A model generated the notes under the pieces. The model saw nothing but the letters and a program-made list of their open reading frames with translations, was not told the origin of the DNA and made no database searches. The position numbers were made by a program, and so were the translations under genes. This document shows, one piece after another, positions 10,201 through 16,852 of a DNA stretch of 64,000 nucleotides (positions within the stretch are counted from its first letter, which is position 1; the number at the start of each line of letters is the position of its first letter). Source of the stretch: Tannerella serpentiformis (lineage in GTDB: Bacteria > Bacteroidota > Bacteroidia > Bacteroidales > Tannerellaceae); assembly GCF_003033925.1 (NCBI RefSeq), contig NZ_CP028365.1, forward strand, positions 1,240,001-1,304,000, written 5' to 3'.

Positions 10201-10329
10201 AGCGCCGGCGTAGTCTATACGGGGAAATATCGCACCTGCATCTTCGGCTTTCCTTTCGAATCGATCAAGAAAGCGTCAGATCGCGATCGCATCATGCAGT
10301 CCGTGCTCGGCTTCTTGGATGAGAACTGA
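7267..10329 (+). CDS. Secreted N-acetylmuramoyl-L-alanine amidase with golvesin/Xly-type binding domain
   Basis: A 1020-residue exported protein; residues 1-34 form a signal peptide ending near NSAAQT. The amidase_3-type zinc site is spread across the chain: His172 (LWQSHG), Glu195 (TVEDLY), His496 (FAFHSDAG), and the likely catalytic Glu580 (LLELLSHQN). A golvesin/xanthan-lyase carbohydrate-binding-like domain (from WTPDIPHAGRY, about 296, to 385) is inserted between the second and third ligands. A fibronectin III-like domain follows at about 640-725, then a C-terminal domain of about 290 residues. The expected role is periplasmic or surface cleavage of the MurNAc-L-Ala bond. Context supports this, since peptidoglycan-salvage genes follow. 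ATG 7246 is an alternative start. Confidence 0.82.
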   Translation: MNNHTIYCLARHAGQYLLGLFMLSGLSTANSAAQTLPKDLSQKAATYLSTWAKRRAHVGNVTVDSIRTAGRKVIFYADVTLSYIPMREPDVKDALLNLSAMLPKSYRDYSVEIRTDGQSISDLVPAAYRTGESKKIDPPQSGSDHPLITRLSSPATAKHGLNGRHIALWQSHGLYYERKLGRWEWQRARTFGTVEDLYTQSYVLPYLVPMLERAGANVLLPRERDTQGVEIIIDNDGCRNRSTYTEKNAKMAWRAGEGKGFAHLRDRYTGQENPFREGTYRAVESIAKGKESTAEWTPDIPHAGRYAVYVSYKTLPNSTEEALYTVHHKGGSTRFAVNQRMGGGTWIYLGHFDFDRGRNPLGRVVLSNLTGRGGEIVTADGVKIGGGKGNIARGVTLDKRATTNVHSASSTEEDEAPTTPYPSETSGYPRFTEAARYWMQWAGVPDSIYSPSGGKNDYTDDYRGRGKWVNYLAGGTSATPQEPGLGIPIDLSFAFHSDAGTTTNDSTMVGTLGIFCTDVYDGVFADGSTRYASRDLTDMVQSSIVHDVRTLYEPRWRRRAMWNRPYSEARTPRVPAMLLELLSHQNFADMRLGLDPRFRFTVSRAIYKGMLRFLANRYGRKYAVQPLPVDHMQLRFVREGEAELSWRAVQDPLEPTAEAKQYIVYIREGDGAFDNGTLVSKPTFHHAQRPGVVYSYQVTAVNDGGESFPSETLSAGRAKQERGVVMVINGFDRVSAPDDFSTDSLAGFTDWTDHGVPYINDISYIGSMKEFRRSAQWTDDDAAGFGDSRSNYDTVVIAGNTFDYPALHGQSILRAGYSFVSCSNEAVEDQMVDLKNYRIIDLILGKQRRTKMGRGGVTPLQFEAFSRGMQRALTDHCKRGGRIFVSGAYVGSDLFNSPQSTPADQFFATNTLHFKWRVGQASSTGQVRGIVSPYPAFDGTFEYYAEPNPDSYVVESPDGIEPADESGHTVMRYAETRISAGVVYTGKYRTCIFGFPFESIKKASDRDRIMQSVLGFLDEN

Positions 10330-10397
10330 TCGCACTGCGGAGTAGGCCTGACGAGGAATGATTATCAACCATGCTTCATAACCAACAGGCAAACAGC

Positions 10398-10405
10398 TAC
10401 GTTTG
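10398..10405 (+). promoter_or_regulatory. -7 box of the peptidoglycan-salvage operon
   Basis: TACGTTTG matches TAnnTTTG and lies 61 bp before the ATG at 10467. The -33 element is not clear. The following four genes are overlapping or nearly so and are probably transcribed from here. Confidence 0.5.
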
Positions 10406-10466
10406 CCCCATCATTCAAACCGCTTAACTGGTGTGCCTGAGGGCGCACCCCAACCATTTACATCAA

Positions 10467-11945
10467 ATGAAAGATCAGATTACCTGTTTTGTCCCCTTAG
10501 CTGACAAAGAGCAAGTAGCCCCCATCATTGAAGAACTATCCGCCAGCCCGATGGTCAGTCGCGTCGTTATGCTCACTACAGACGAGCAGCTGGCACGAAG
10601 CACTGGCCGAGAAGATATCCTTTATGTGCCGTCGCTCCAGAGCACCGAAGCCATTTTTACAATAGCTCGAATGAGCCGCGGGACACCCTATCTTATTTAT
10701 TATACGAAGTACACACCCCTCAGGCTGGGCTATCTGGCTTTGGAACGTATGGTCCAAGTGATGGAGAATACGCATGCGAGCATGGTTTATGCGGACCGCT
10801 ATCAGCAGGATGGTGATGAGCAACGCCCGGCACCAGTCATCGACTATCAGAGGGGCAGTTTGCGCGACGATTTTGAGTTCGGCTCCGTGATGATGTTCCG
10901 TGCAAATGTCTTTCGTGCCACGGCCGTGACGATGAGTAGTTCCTACCATTTCGCCGGGCTCTATGATCTGCGCCTCCGACTGTCCGAACGGGCTCCGATT
11001 GTGCATATCGACGAGTATTTATATACCGAGGTGCTCAGCGATCGGCGGAAGAGCGGGGAGAAGATCTTCGATTACGTAGATCCCCGCAATAGGGAGTCGC
11101 AAATTGAGATGGAGCGCGCATGCACGGATTACCTCCGTTCTGTCGGCGCATATATCTCGCCGGATGAGATTAAGCTCCTCGCACTCGACGCCACAGGGTT
11201 TACACGCGAGACTTCGGTCATCATCCCCGTGCGCAATAGGGTGCGGACGATCGAAGATGCAGTCCGCTCTGTGCTGAGTCAGCAAGCGTCGTTTGATTTC
11301 AATCTCATTGTCATCGATAACCATTCGACGGACGGCACGACCGACATCCTCCGCCGCTACGCAGCTGATGATCCGCGCGTGATTCACCTCATCCCCGAGC
11401 GGAACGATCTCGGGATCGGCGGCTGTTGGAACCTCGGCGTGCAGCATGACGCCTGCGGGCGTTTCGCTGTGCAATTAGACAGTGACGACATCTATAAAGA
11501 CGAACACACCTTACGAACCGTTGTCGAAACATTCCACAGAGAACAGTGCGCGATGGTCATAGGATCTTACCAAATGACTGACTTTCACCTACAGCCCATC
11601 CCACCCGGTCTGATTGATCATAAGGAGTGGACGCCCGAGAATGGCCATAATAATGCCCTCCGGGTGAATGGTCTGGGGGCGCCGAGGGCCTTCTACACGC
11701 CGCTGCTCCGTGCGTTGCCTTTGCCCAACACAAGCTACGGCGAGGATTATGCCATCGGACTGACCGTGTCGCGGAACTATCGCATTGGCAGGATCTACGA
11801 TCCGATTTATATCTGCCGTCGGTGGGAGGACAACTCAGACGCTGCGCTCGACGTTACCCGATCGAACCGCAATAACTTCTACAAAGACAAAATCCGCACC
11901 TGGGAGCTCCAAGCGCGGATCCGCATGCACGAAGAAATATCATGA
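10467..11945 (+). CDS. Two-part family 2 glycosyltransferase
   Basis: A 492-residue cytoplasmic protein. The C-terminal half is a GT-A family 2 glycosyltransferase: TSVIIPVRNRVRTIEDAVRS (about 250-270), VIDNHSTDGT, and the metal-binding QLDSDD (about 345). The first 230 residues resemble another, degenerate GT-A unit (FVPLADKEQVAPIIEEL; YYTKYTPL where a DxD would be expected); this is an inference from pattern only. The start at 10467 (MKDQITCF) follows the promoter box. Its last four bases overlap the permease start (ATGA), so the two are translationally coupled. The acceptor substrate is unknown; its place in a muropeptide cluster suggests a cell-wall or surface-glycan role. Confidence 0.85.
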   Translation: MKDQITCFVPLADKEQVAPIIEELSASPMVSRVVMLTTDEQLARSTGREDILYVPSLQSTEAIFTIARMSRGTPYLIYYTKYTPLRLGYLALERMVQVMENTHASMVYADRYQQDGDEQRPAPVIDYQRGSLRDDFEFGSVMMFRANVFRATAVTMSSSYHFAGLYDLRLRLSERAPIVHIDEYLYTEVLSDRRKSGEKIFDYVDPRNRESQIEMERACTDYLRSVGAYISPDEIKLLALDATGFTRETSVIIPVRNRVRTIEDAVRSVLSQQASFDFNLIVIDNHSTDGTTDILRRYAADDPRVIHLIPERNDLGIGGCWNLGVQHDACGRFAVQLDSDDIYKDEHTLRTVVETFHREQCAMVIGSYQMTDFHLQPIPPGLIDHKEWTPENGHNNALRVNGLGAPRAFYTPLLRALPLPNTSYGEDYAIGLTVSRNYRIGRIYDPIYICRRWEDNSDAALDVTRSNRNNFYKDKIRTWELQARIRMHEEIS

Positions 11946-13237
11946 CCCCTTCACCGAAACGATCCGCCTGGCGGTGGATTCCCAGCCTCTATTTTGCCGA
12001 AGGGCTACCCTATGTGGCCGTGATGACCATAGCGGTCATCATGTACAAGCGCCTCGGACTATCGAACACGGACATCGCGCTCTATACCAGCTGGCTCTAC
12101 TTGCCTTGGGTGATCAAGCCTTTCTGGAGCCCATTTGTCGATCTGCTTAAGACGAAGCGTTGGTGGATCGTCACGATGCAGCTGCTGATCGGCGCAGGCT
12201 TTGCCGGCATAGCGTTCTCCATCCCAACGGCGTACTATTTGCAACTGTCCTTAGCGTTCTTCTGGCTATTGGCTTTCGCATCGGCAACCCACGACATCGC
12301 CGCCGATGGATATTATATGTTAGCCTTAGACAGCGGCGAGCAGTCCTTCTTTGTGGGGATACGTAACACGTTCTACCGCCTGGCCACCATCTTCGGACAA
12401 GGCATTTTGGTCATGCTGGCGGGTGCATTAGAGACCGGCACGTTGCTCCCTGACACCCCGCTTCGCATCCCGATGGCCTGGAGCTTGACGTTTTACCTAC
12501 TGGCCGCACTGTTCATCGGCCTAACGCTTTACCATAAGATAGTCCTCCCGCGGCCCGCCAGTGATGCGCCGCGCACCGAGCTATCGGTCGGACAGCTGAC
12601 CAGCGATTTCTTCCACACCTTCGTTACCTTTTTCCAGAAGAAGCACCTCGGACTGATGTTTTTCTTCCTCCTCACGTACCGCTTGGGTGAGTCGCAGCTC
12701 GTGAAAATCGCATCGCCCTTTCTGCTGGACAAGCATGCGGCGGGCGGTTTGGAACTGTCCACTGCGACGGTGGGGATGATCTACGGCACCATAGGTGTTA
12801 TTGCCCTGTTACTTGGGGGTGTACTGGGTGGGATTGTCGTCTCTCGCCACGGCTTCCGTCGCTGGATTCTTCCGATGGCGCTGGCCATCAACCTGCCCGA
12901 TGCCCTCTACATCTATCTATCGGCAGTCCATCCGGGCGCATGGCAGGTCATCGTGGCCGTGGCCATCGAGCAACTCGGCTACGGGTTTGGCTTTACGGCT
13001 TACATGCTCTACCTGATCTATATCGCCGAGGGCGAACATAGGACCGCACACTATGCCATCGGCACGGGATTTATGGCTCTCGGGATGATGCTCCCCGGGA
13101 TGGCTGCCGGATGCATACAAGATACGATCGGCTACACGCCCTTCTTCATCTGGGTGTGTATCTGTACACTGCCCGGCATCCTGGCCTCCGTCTTAGTTAG
13201 GAGCAAAATAGACCCCGCCTTCGGGAAGAAATCATGA
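11942..13237 (+). CDS. ampG: AmpG-like MFS permease
   Basis: A 431-residue polytopic membrane protein of the major facilitator superfamily, AmpG type. The N-terminus SLYFAEGLPYVAVMTIAVIMYKRLG is characteristic, as is WSPFVDLLKTKRWWI in the first cytoplasmic loop and ASATHDIAADGYYM. About 12 hydrophobic segments are visible. AmpG proteins import GlcNAc-anhydroMurNAc or muropeptides across the inner membrane. It overlaps the upstream glycosyltransferase by 4 bp and the downstream muramidase by 4 bp. The context of amidase, exo-muramidase and MurT-like protein fits peptidoglycan fragment uptake. The exact substrate cannot be read from sequence. Confidence 0.87.
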   Translation: MTPSPKRSAWRWIPSLYFAEGLPYVAVMTIAVIMYKRLGLSNTDIALYTSWLYLPWVIKPFWSPFVDLLKTKRWWIVTMQLLIGAGFAGIAFSIPTAYYLQLSLAFFWLLAFASATHDIAADGYYMLALDSGEQSFFVGIRNTFYRLATIFGQGILVMLAGALETGTLLPDTPLRIPMAWSLTFYLLAALFIGLTLYHKIVLPRPASDAPRTELSVGQLTSDFFHTFVTFFQKKHLGLMFFFLLTYRLGESQLVKIASPFLLDKHAAGGLELSTATVGMIYGTIGVIALLLGGVLGGIVVSRHGFRRWILPMALAINLPDALYIYLSAVHPGAWQVIVAVAIEQLGYGFGFTAYMLYLIYIAEGEHRTAHYAIGTGFMALGMMLPGMAAGCIQDTIGYTPFFIWVCICTLPGILASVLVRSKIDPAFGKKS

Positions 13238-14472
13238 AACGGTACCTATTCCTTTCCCTGATTCTCTACTTCGCAGTCGGAATAGTTGCCTCGGCGCAGA
13301 AAGTACGCGTCAAGACCGGCATAGAGGTCTTGCAAGACGAACATTTTCGGCGGCTCGAGGGTAAGCGCGTAGGGCTCATCACAAATCCCACGGGAGTTGA
13401 TCACCGCCTACGGTCGACAATCGACATCCTGCACGAGGCCCCCAACGTCCGCTTGGTTGCTCTTTACGGCCCCGAACATGGAGTCCGCGGCAATGTCCAT
13501 GCAGGCGACACGGTCGGCGGAACTGTCGATCCGGCCACAGGGTTACCCATCCATTCGCTGTATGGCAATACCCGCAAGCCAACGCCCGACATGCTGCGCG
13601 GGATTGACATCCTCGTTTACGACATACAAGATATTGGCTGTCGGTCGTTCACCTATATCAGCACGATGGGTCTGGCGATGGAGGCCGCCGCTGAAGCCGG
13701 CATAGAGTTCATGGTACTCGACCGGCCCAATCCATTAGGTGGCGAACGCGTAGAGGGCTGTATCGTGGAAGACGGATACCAGTCTTTCGTCAGCCCATAT
13801 CCCATTCCCTACGTCTACGGCCTCACCTGCGGTGAATTGGCCCGGTTACTCAATGAGGAAAGGATGATCGGACAGCGTTGCCGACTACAAGTCGTGAAGA
13901 TGAAAGGTTGGCGTCGTCGGATGTCCTATGCCGAGACAGGTTTGCCGTGGGTACTACCCTCACCGCACATCCCTCATCCCGAAACAGCACACTACTATCC
14001 CGCTACAGGTATACTCGGCGAACTCGGCACGACCTCCATTGGTGTAGGCTACACCCTCCCCTTCCAACTTTTTGCAGCCCCCTGGATCAACGGTCCACAA
14101 CTCGCGCGGCGTATGAACACCCTCCGTGTGCCCGGCGTGATCTTCCGTCCGATTTACCTCAAGCCATTCTACGCATTATTCAAGGGTGAATTCATCCAAG
14201 GTATTCAGTTGCATTTGATTGACACACGGCACGCACCGCTCAGTGAATTGCAATTCCTCGTTATGCAGGAGGCCGCCGCACTCTACCCAAACCATAGTCC
14301 GCTTCAAGAAGCTGACTCATCCCGCCTCCGTATGTTCGATAAAGTATGCGGCAGCCCCGAGATTCGTCGGCGCTTTACCCAACGATTCCGTTGGAACGAC
14401 ATGCGTGACTATTGGATGAAGGATGTTGCGGCCTTCCGACGCCTCTCTCGCAAATACTATCTCTACAAATAA
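13234..14472 (+). CDS. namZ: Exo-beta-N-acetylmuramidase NamZ (DUF1343)
   Basis: A 412-residue exported protein of the DUF1343 family, whose characterised members (NamZ) release terminal MurNAc from peptidoglycan glycan ends. The signal peptide is MKRYLFLSLILYFAVGIVASA. Conserved segments are GKRVGLITNPTGVDHRLRST, YGPEHGVRG (Glu81-His82), HSLYGNTRKPTPDMLRGIDI, VYDIQDIGCRSFTYISTM, and VLDRPNPLGG. The start overlaps the permease stop by 4 bp and the next gene begins 15 bp after its stop. Together with the permease and the downstream NagX/MurT-like protein it suggests scavenging of MurNAc. It is a confident family call; the exact activity is inherited from the family. Confidence 0.9.
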   Translation: MKRYLFLSLILYFAVGIVASAQKVRVKTGIEVLQDEHFRRLEGKRVGLITNPTGVDHRLRSTIDILHEAPNVRLVALYGPEHGVRGNVHAGDTVGGTVDPATGLPIHSLYGNTRKPTPDMLRGIDILVYDIQDIGCRSFTYISTMGLAMEAAAEAGIEFMVLDRPNPLGGERVEGCIVEDGYQSFVSPYPIPYVYGLTCGELARLLNEERMIGQRCRLQVVKMKGWRRRMSYAETGLPWVLPSPHIPHPETAHYYPATGILGELGTTSIGVGYTLPFQLFAAPWINGPQLARRMNTLRVPGVIFRPIYLKPFYALFKGEFIQGIQLHLIDTRHAPLSELQFLVMQEAAALYPNHSPLQEADSSRLRMFDKVCGSPEIRRRFTQRFRWNDMRDYWMKDVAAFRRLSRKYYLYK

Positions 14473-14487
14473 GCCTACCGAACACCC

Positions 14488-15657
14488 ATGTCCCATCAAC
14501 CTACTCAACGACTGCTTGCGCTCGACATCTTGCGCGGCATCACCATCGCCGGAATGATCACCGTGAACAATCCCGGCTCTTGGTCGTACGTCTATGCTCC
14601 GCTCGGCCATGCTGAATGGAATGGTCTCACACCGACAGACCTCGTCTTCCCCTTCTTTATGTTCATCATGGGCATTTCGACCTACATTTCCCTGCGCAAG
14701 TACCAATTCACTTATAGTGCAAGTGCCGCGCGAAAGATCGTACGCCGTACCGCAGTCATTTTTGCTATCGGACTGGCCATCGCTTGGTTTGGGCTTTCCT
14801 GCAGAACATGGCACGCCTTGGCCGAAGAGGCTGATCTGTCCTTTGCGAGCCGCCTCTGGCGCGCAGTGACGAACTTCGATCATCTACGTATCCTCGGCGT
14901 CATGCCGCGACTGGCACTTTGCTACGGCGCAACCGCCCTCATTGCTCTCACTATCCCTCACCGACACATACCTTTCCTTATCGGTGTCATCCTTGCGGGA
15001 TACACCGTGCTACTCTTCCTCGGAAATGGTTTCGCGTACGATGAGACAAACGTCTTATCTGTCGTCGATCGCGCCGTACTCGGCCCCGACCACATGTATA
15101 AGGACAACGGTATCGAGCCGGAGGGACTCCTCAGCACATTACCCGCCATAGCGCACGTGCTTGTCGGATTCTGCTGCGGCGCATTGCTCATCGGCGTCAC
15201 GGACGTGAGAGACAAGATGCTCCGACTCTTCCTCGTCGGTACGGCAATAGCTCTCAGTGGCTGGTTAATAAGTTACGGCTGCCCGATAAACAAGAAGATC
15301 TGGTCGCCAACGTTCGTACTTACCACATGCGGTATGGCTGCCTCACTGTTGGCCCTGCTCGTGTGGATTATTGACGTACGTGGACACCGCAGATGGTGCA
15401 GATTCTTCGAGTCATTCGGTGTCAACCCGCTATTTATGTACGTATTGGCTGCCGTTTTCGCTATTCTGCTGGGGAATATCCGAATTCCACACGGTGACGG
15501 TGAATCTGTCTCACTGGGAGGCTACATCTACGGCGATGTATTGCGTCCTCTGCTCGGTGAATACCCCGGATCGCTGGCCTACGCACTACTCCTTGTCTGT
15601 TCATGTTGGTGCATTGGCTACGTGCTCTATAAGCGGAATATTTACATCAAGATTTGA
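14488..15657 (+). CDS. NagX/MurT-like inner-membrane protein (COG4299, DUF5009)
   Basis: A 389-residue membrane protein of the heparan-alpha-glucosaminide acetyltransferase-like family (COG4299). The family signature is RLLALDILRGITIAGMITVNNPGSW near the N-terminus, then GLTPTDLVFPFFMFIMGIS. About ten hydrophobic segments are visible. Members have been linked to amino-sugar transport (NagX) and, in T. forsythia, to MurNAc uptake (MurT), so import of MurNAc is the likely role. It is the last gene of the salvage unit; a strong terminator follows. No MurNAc kinase or etherase gene follows, unlike the murTKQ arrangement I recall from T. forsythia. An acyltransferase activity is an alternative. 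Confidence 0.75.
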   Translation: MSHQPTQRLLALDILRGITIAGMITVNNPGSWSYVYAPLGHAEWNGLTPTDLVFPFFMFIMGISTYISLRKYQFTYSASAARKIVRRTAVIFAIGLAIAWFGLSCRTWHALAEEADLSFASRLWRAVTNFDHLRILGVMPRLALCYGATALIALTIPHRHIPFLIGVILAGYTVLLFLGNGFAYDETNVLSVVDRAVLGPDHMYKDNGIEPEGLLSTLPAIAHVLVGFCCGALLIGVTDVRDKMLRLFLVGTAIALSGWLISYGCPINKKIWSPTFVLTTCGMAASLLALLVWIIDVRGHRRWCRFFESFGVNPLFMYVLAAVFAILLGNIRIPHGDGESVSLGGYIYGDVLRPLLGEYPGSLAYALLLVCSCWCIGYVLYKRNIYIKI

Positions 15658-15693
15658 CGATGGAATAGCAAGCCGCTACAAGCAAACTATTCA

Positions 15694-15740
15694 CCCCCGG
15701 GCTGAAGACAGCGCATGCCTTTTGCTCGGGGGCTTTTTTT
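15694..15740 (+). terminator. Terminator of the salvage operon
   Basis: CCCCCGGGC (15694-15702) pairs with GCTCGGGGG (15724-15732, one G-T pair), followed by C and seven T. Confidence 0.88.
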
Positions 15741-15742
15741 GC

Positions 15743-16558
15743 GCCAAGAGTCACCCATCTCACGAAAAACATTCTCCTCAAAAAATGTAAGGCAAAGGAT
15801 CCGTCTCAATTATAAGCCACCTACACGCCAAGAGTCACCCATCTCACGAAAAACGTTCTCCTCAAAAAATGCAAGGCGAAGGATTCATCTCAAATACAAG
15901 CCACTTACACGCCAAAAGTCACCCATCTCACGAAAAGCATTCCCCTCAAAAAAAGCGAGGCGAAGGATCCGTCTCAATTACAAGCCACCTACACGCCAAA
16001 AGCCACCCATCTCACGAAAAACGTTCCCCTCAAAAAATGCAAGGCGAAGGATCCATCTCAAATACAAGCCACTTACACGCCAAAAGTCACCCATCTCACG
16101 AAAAACGTTCCCCTCAAAAAATGTAAGGCAAAGGATCCGTCTCAATTATAAGCCACCTACGCGCTAAGAGTCACCCATCTCACGAAAAACATTCCCCTCA
16201 AAAAATGTAAGGCAAAGGATCCGTCTCAATTATAAGCCACCTACGCGCCAAAAGTCACCCATCTCACGAAAAACATTCTCCTCAAAAAATGCGAGGCAAA
16301 GGGTCTATCTCAATTACAAGCCACTTACACGCCAAAAGTCTCCCATCTCACGAAAAACGTTCCCCTCAAAAAATGTAAGGCAAAGGATCCATCTCAAATA
16401 TAAGCCACTTACACGCCAAAAGTCACCCATCTCACGAAAAACGTTCCTCCTCAAAAATCCAGAACAGGGAATGCCTCTCGATCGGAAGGGGATGGAGCGG
16501 CGGTGATGAGACATGCTATGGAAAAATACCCTCCTCAAAAATCCAGAACAGGGAATGC
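15743..16558. repeat. Tandem array with an exact 84-bp period
   Basis: Copies start (GCCAA...) at 15743, 15827, 15911, 15995, 16079, 16163, 16247, 16331 and 16415, always 84 bp apart. Two diverged units continue in phase, with CCTCCTCAAAAATCCAG at 16446 and 16530. The period is 2 x 42. It is also 28 codons, so ORFs such as 15715-16167 arise with 28-residue repeats, but some copies carry TAA in that frame and no start context or terminator supports a gene. From 16560 to 16728 I see only a GC-rich stretch with no feature. Confidence 0.9.
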
Positions 16559-16728
16559 ATCTCGGTTGGAAGGGGATGGAGTGGCGTCGATGGGGCATAC
16601 ATGAAAGAATGAGGGGCGAGAGGTGGAGGGGGCGGAGGATCCTCCGCAGATGGAGGCGGAAAACGGAGCGCGGGCGACCGATCCGATCCACATTTGAGGG
16701 CCATCAATTAGCAATCGGCGCAGGAGTT

Positions 16729-16736
16729 TACCTTTG
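16729..16736 (+). promoter_or_regulatory. -7 box of thrA
   Basis: TACCTTTG matches TAnnTTTG. It implies a leader of about 110 nt. A 20-codon ORF (16790-16852 region, MHRKTAKS...) ends one base before the thrA start; it has too few Thr/Ile codons to be a convincing attenuator peptide. Confidence 0.5.
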
Positions 16737-16852
16737 CGGCCGCTTTTGCCGTTTATTTTTCCACATTCAAGCCCAAACGGTGCCCATAATGCATAGGAAA
16801 ACGGCCAAATCAAAGAATTGTATCACATCATCGGATCAAAGAATAGAATAAA

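Noticed and set aside
15715-16167. 150-codon ORF with 28-residue repeats
   Set aside because: The 84-bp period keeps one frame open by chance. Other copies have TAA in this frame, and the ORF starts inside a terminator hairpin.
16790-16852. Threonine attenuator leader peptide before thrA
   Set aside because: The short ORF has only two or three Thr and two Ile codons, and no terminator/antiterminator pair is visible.
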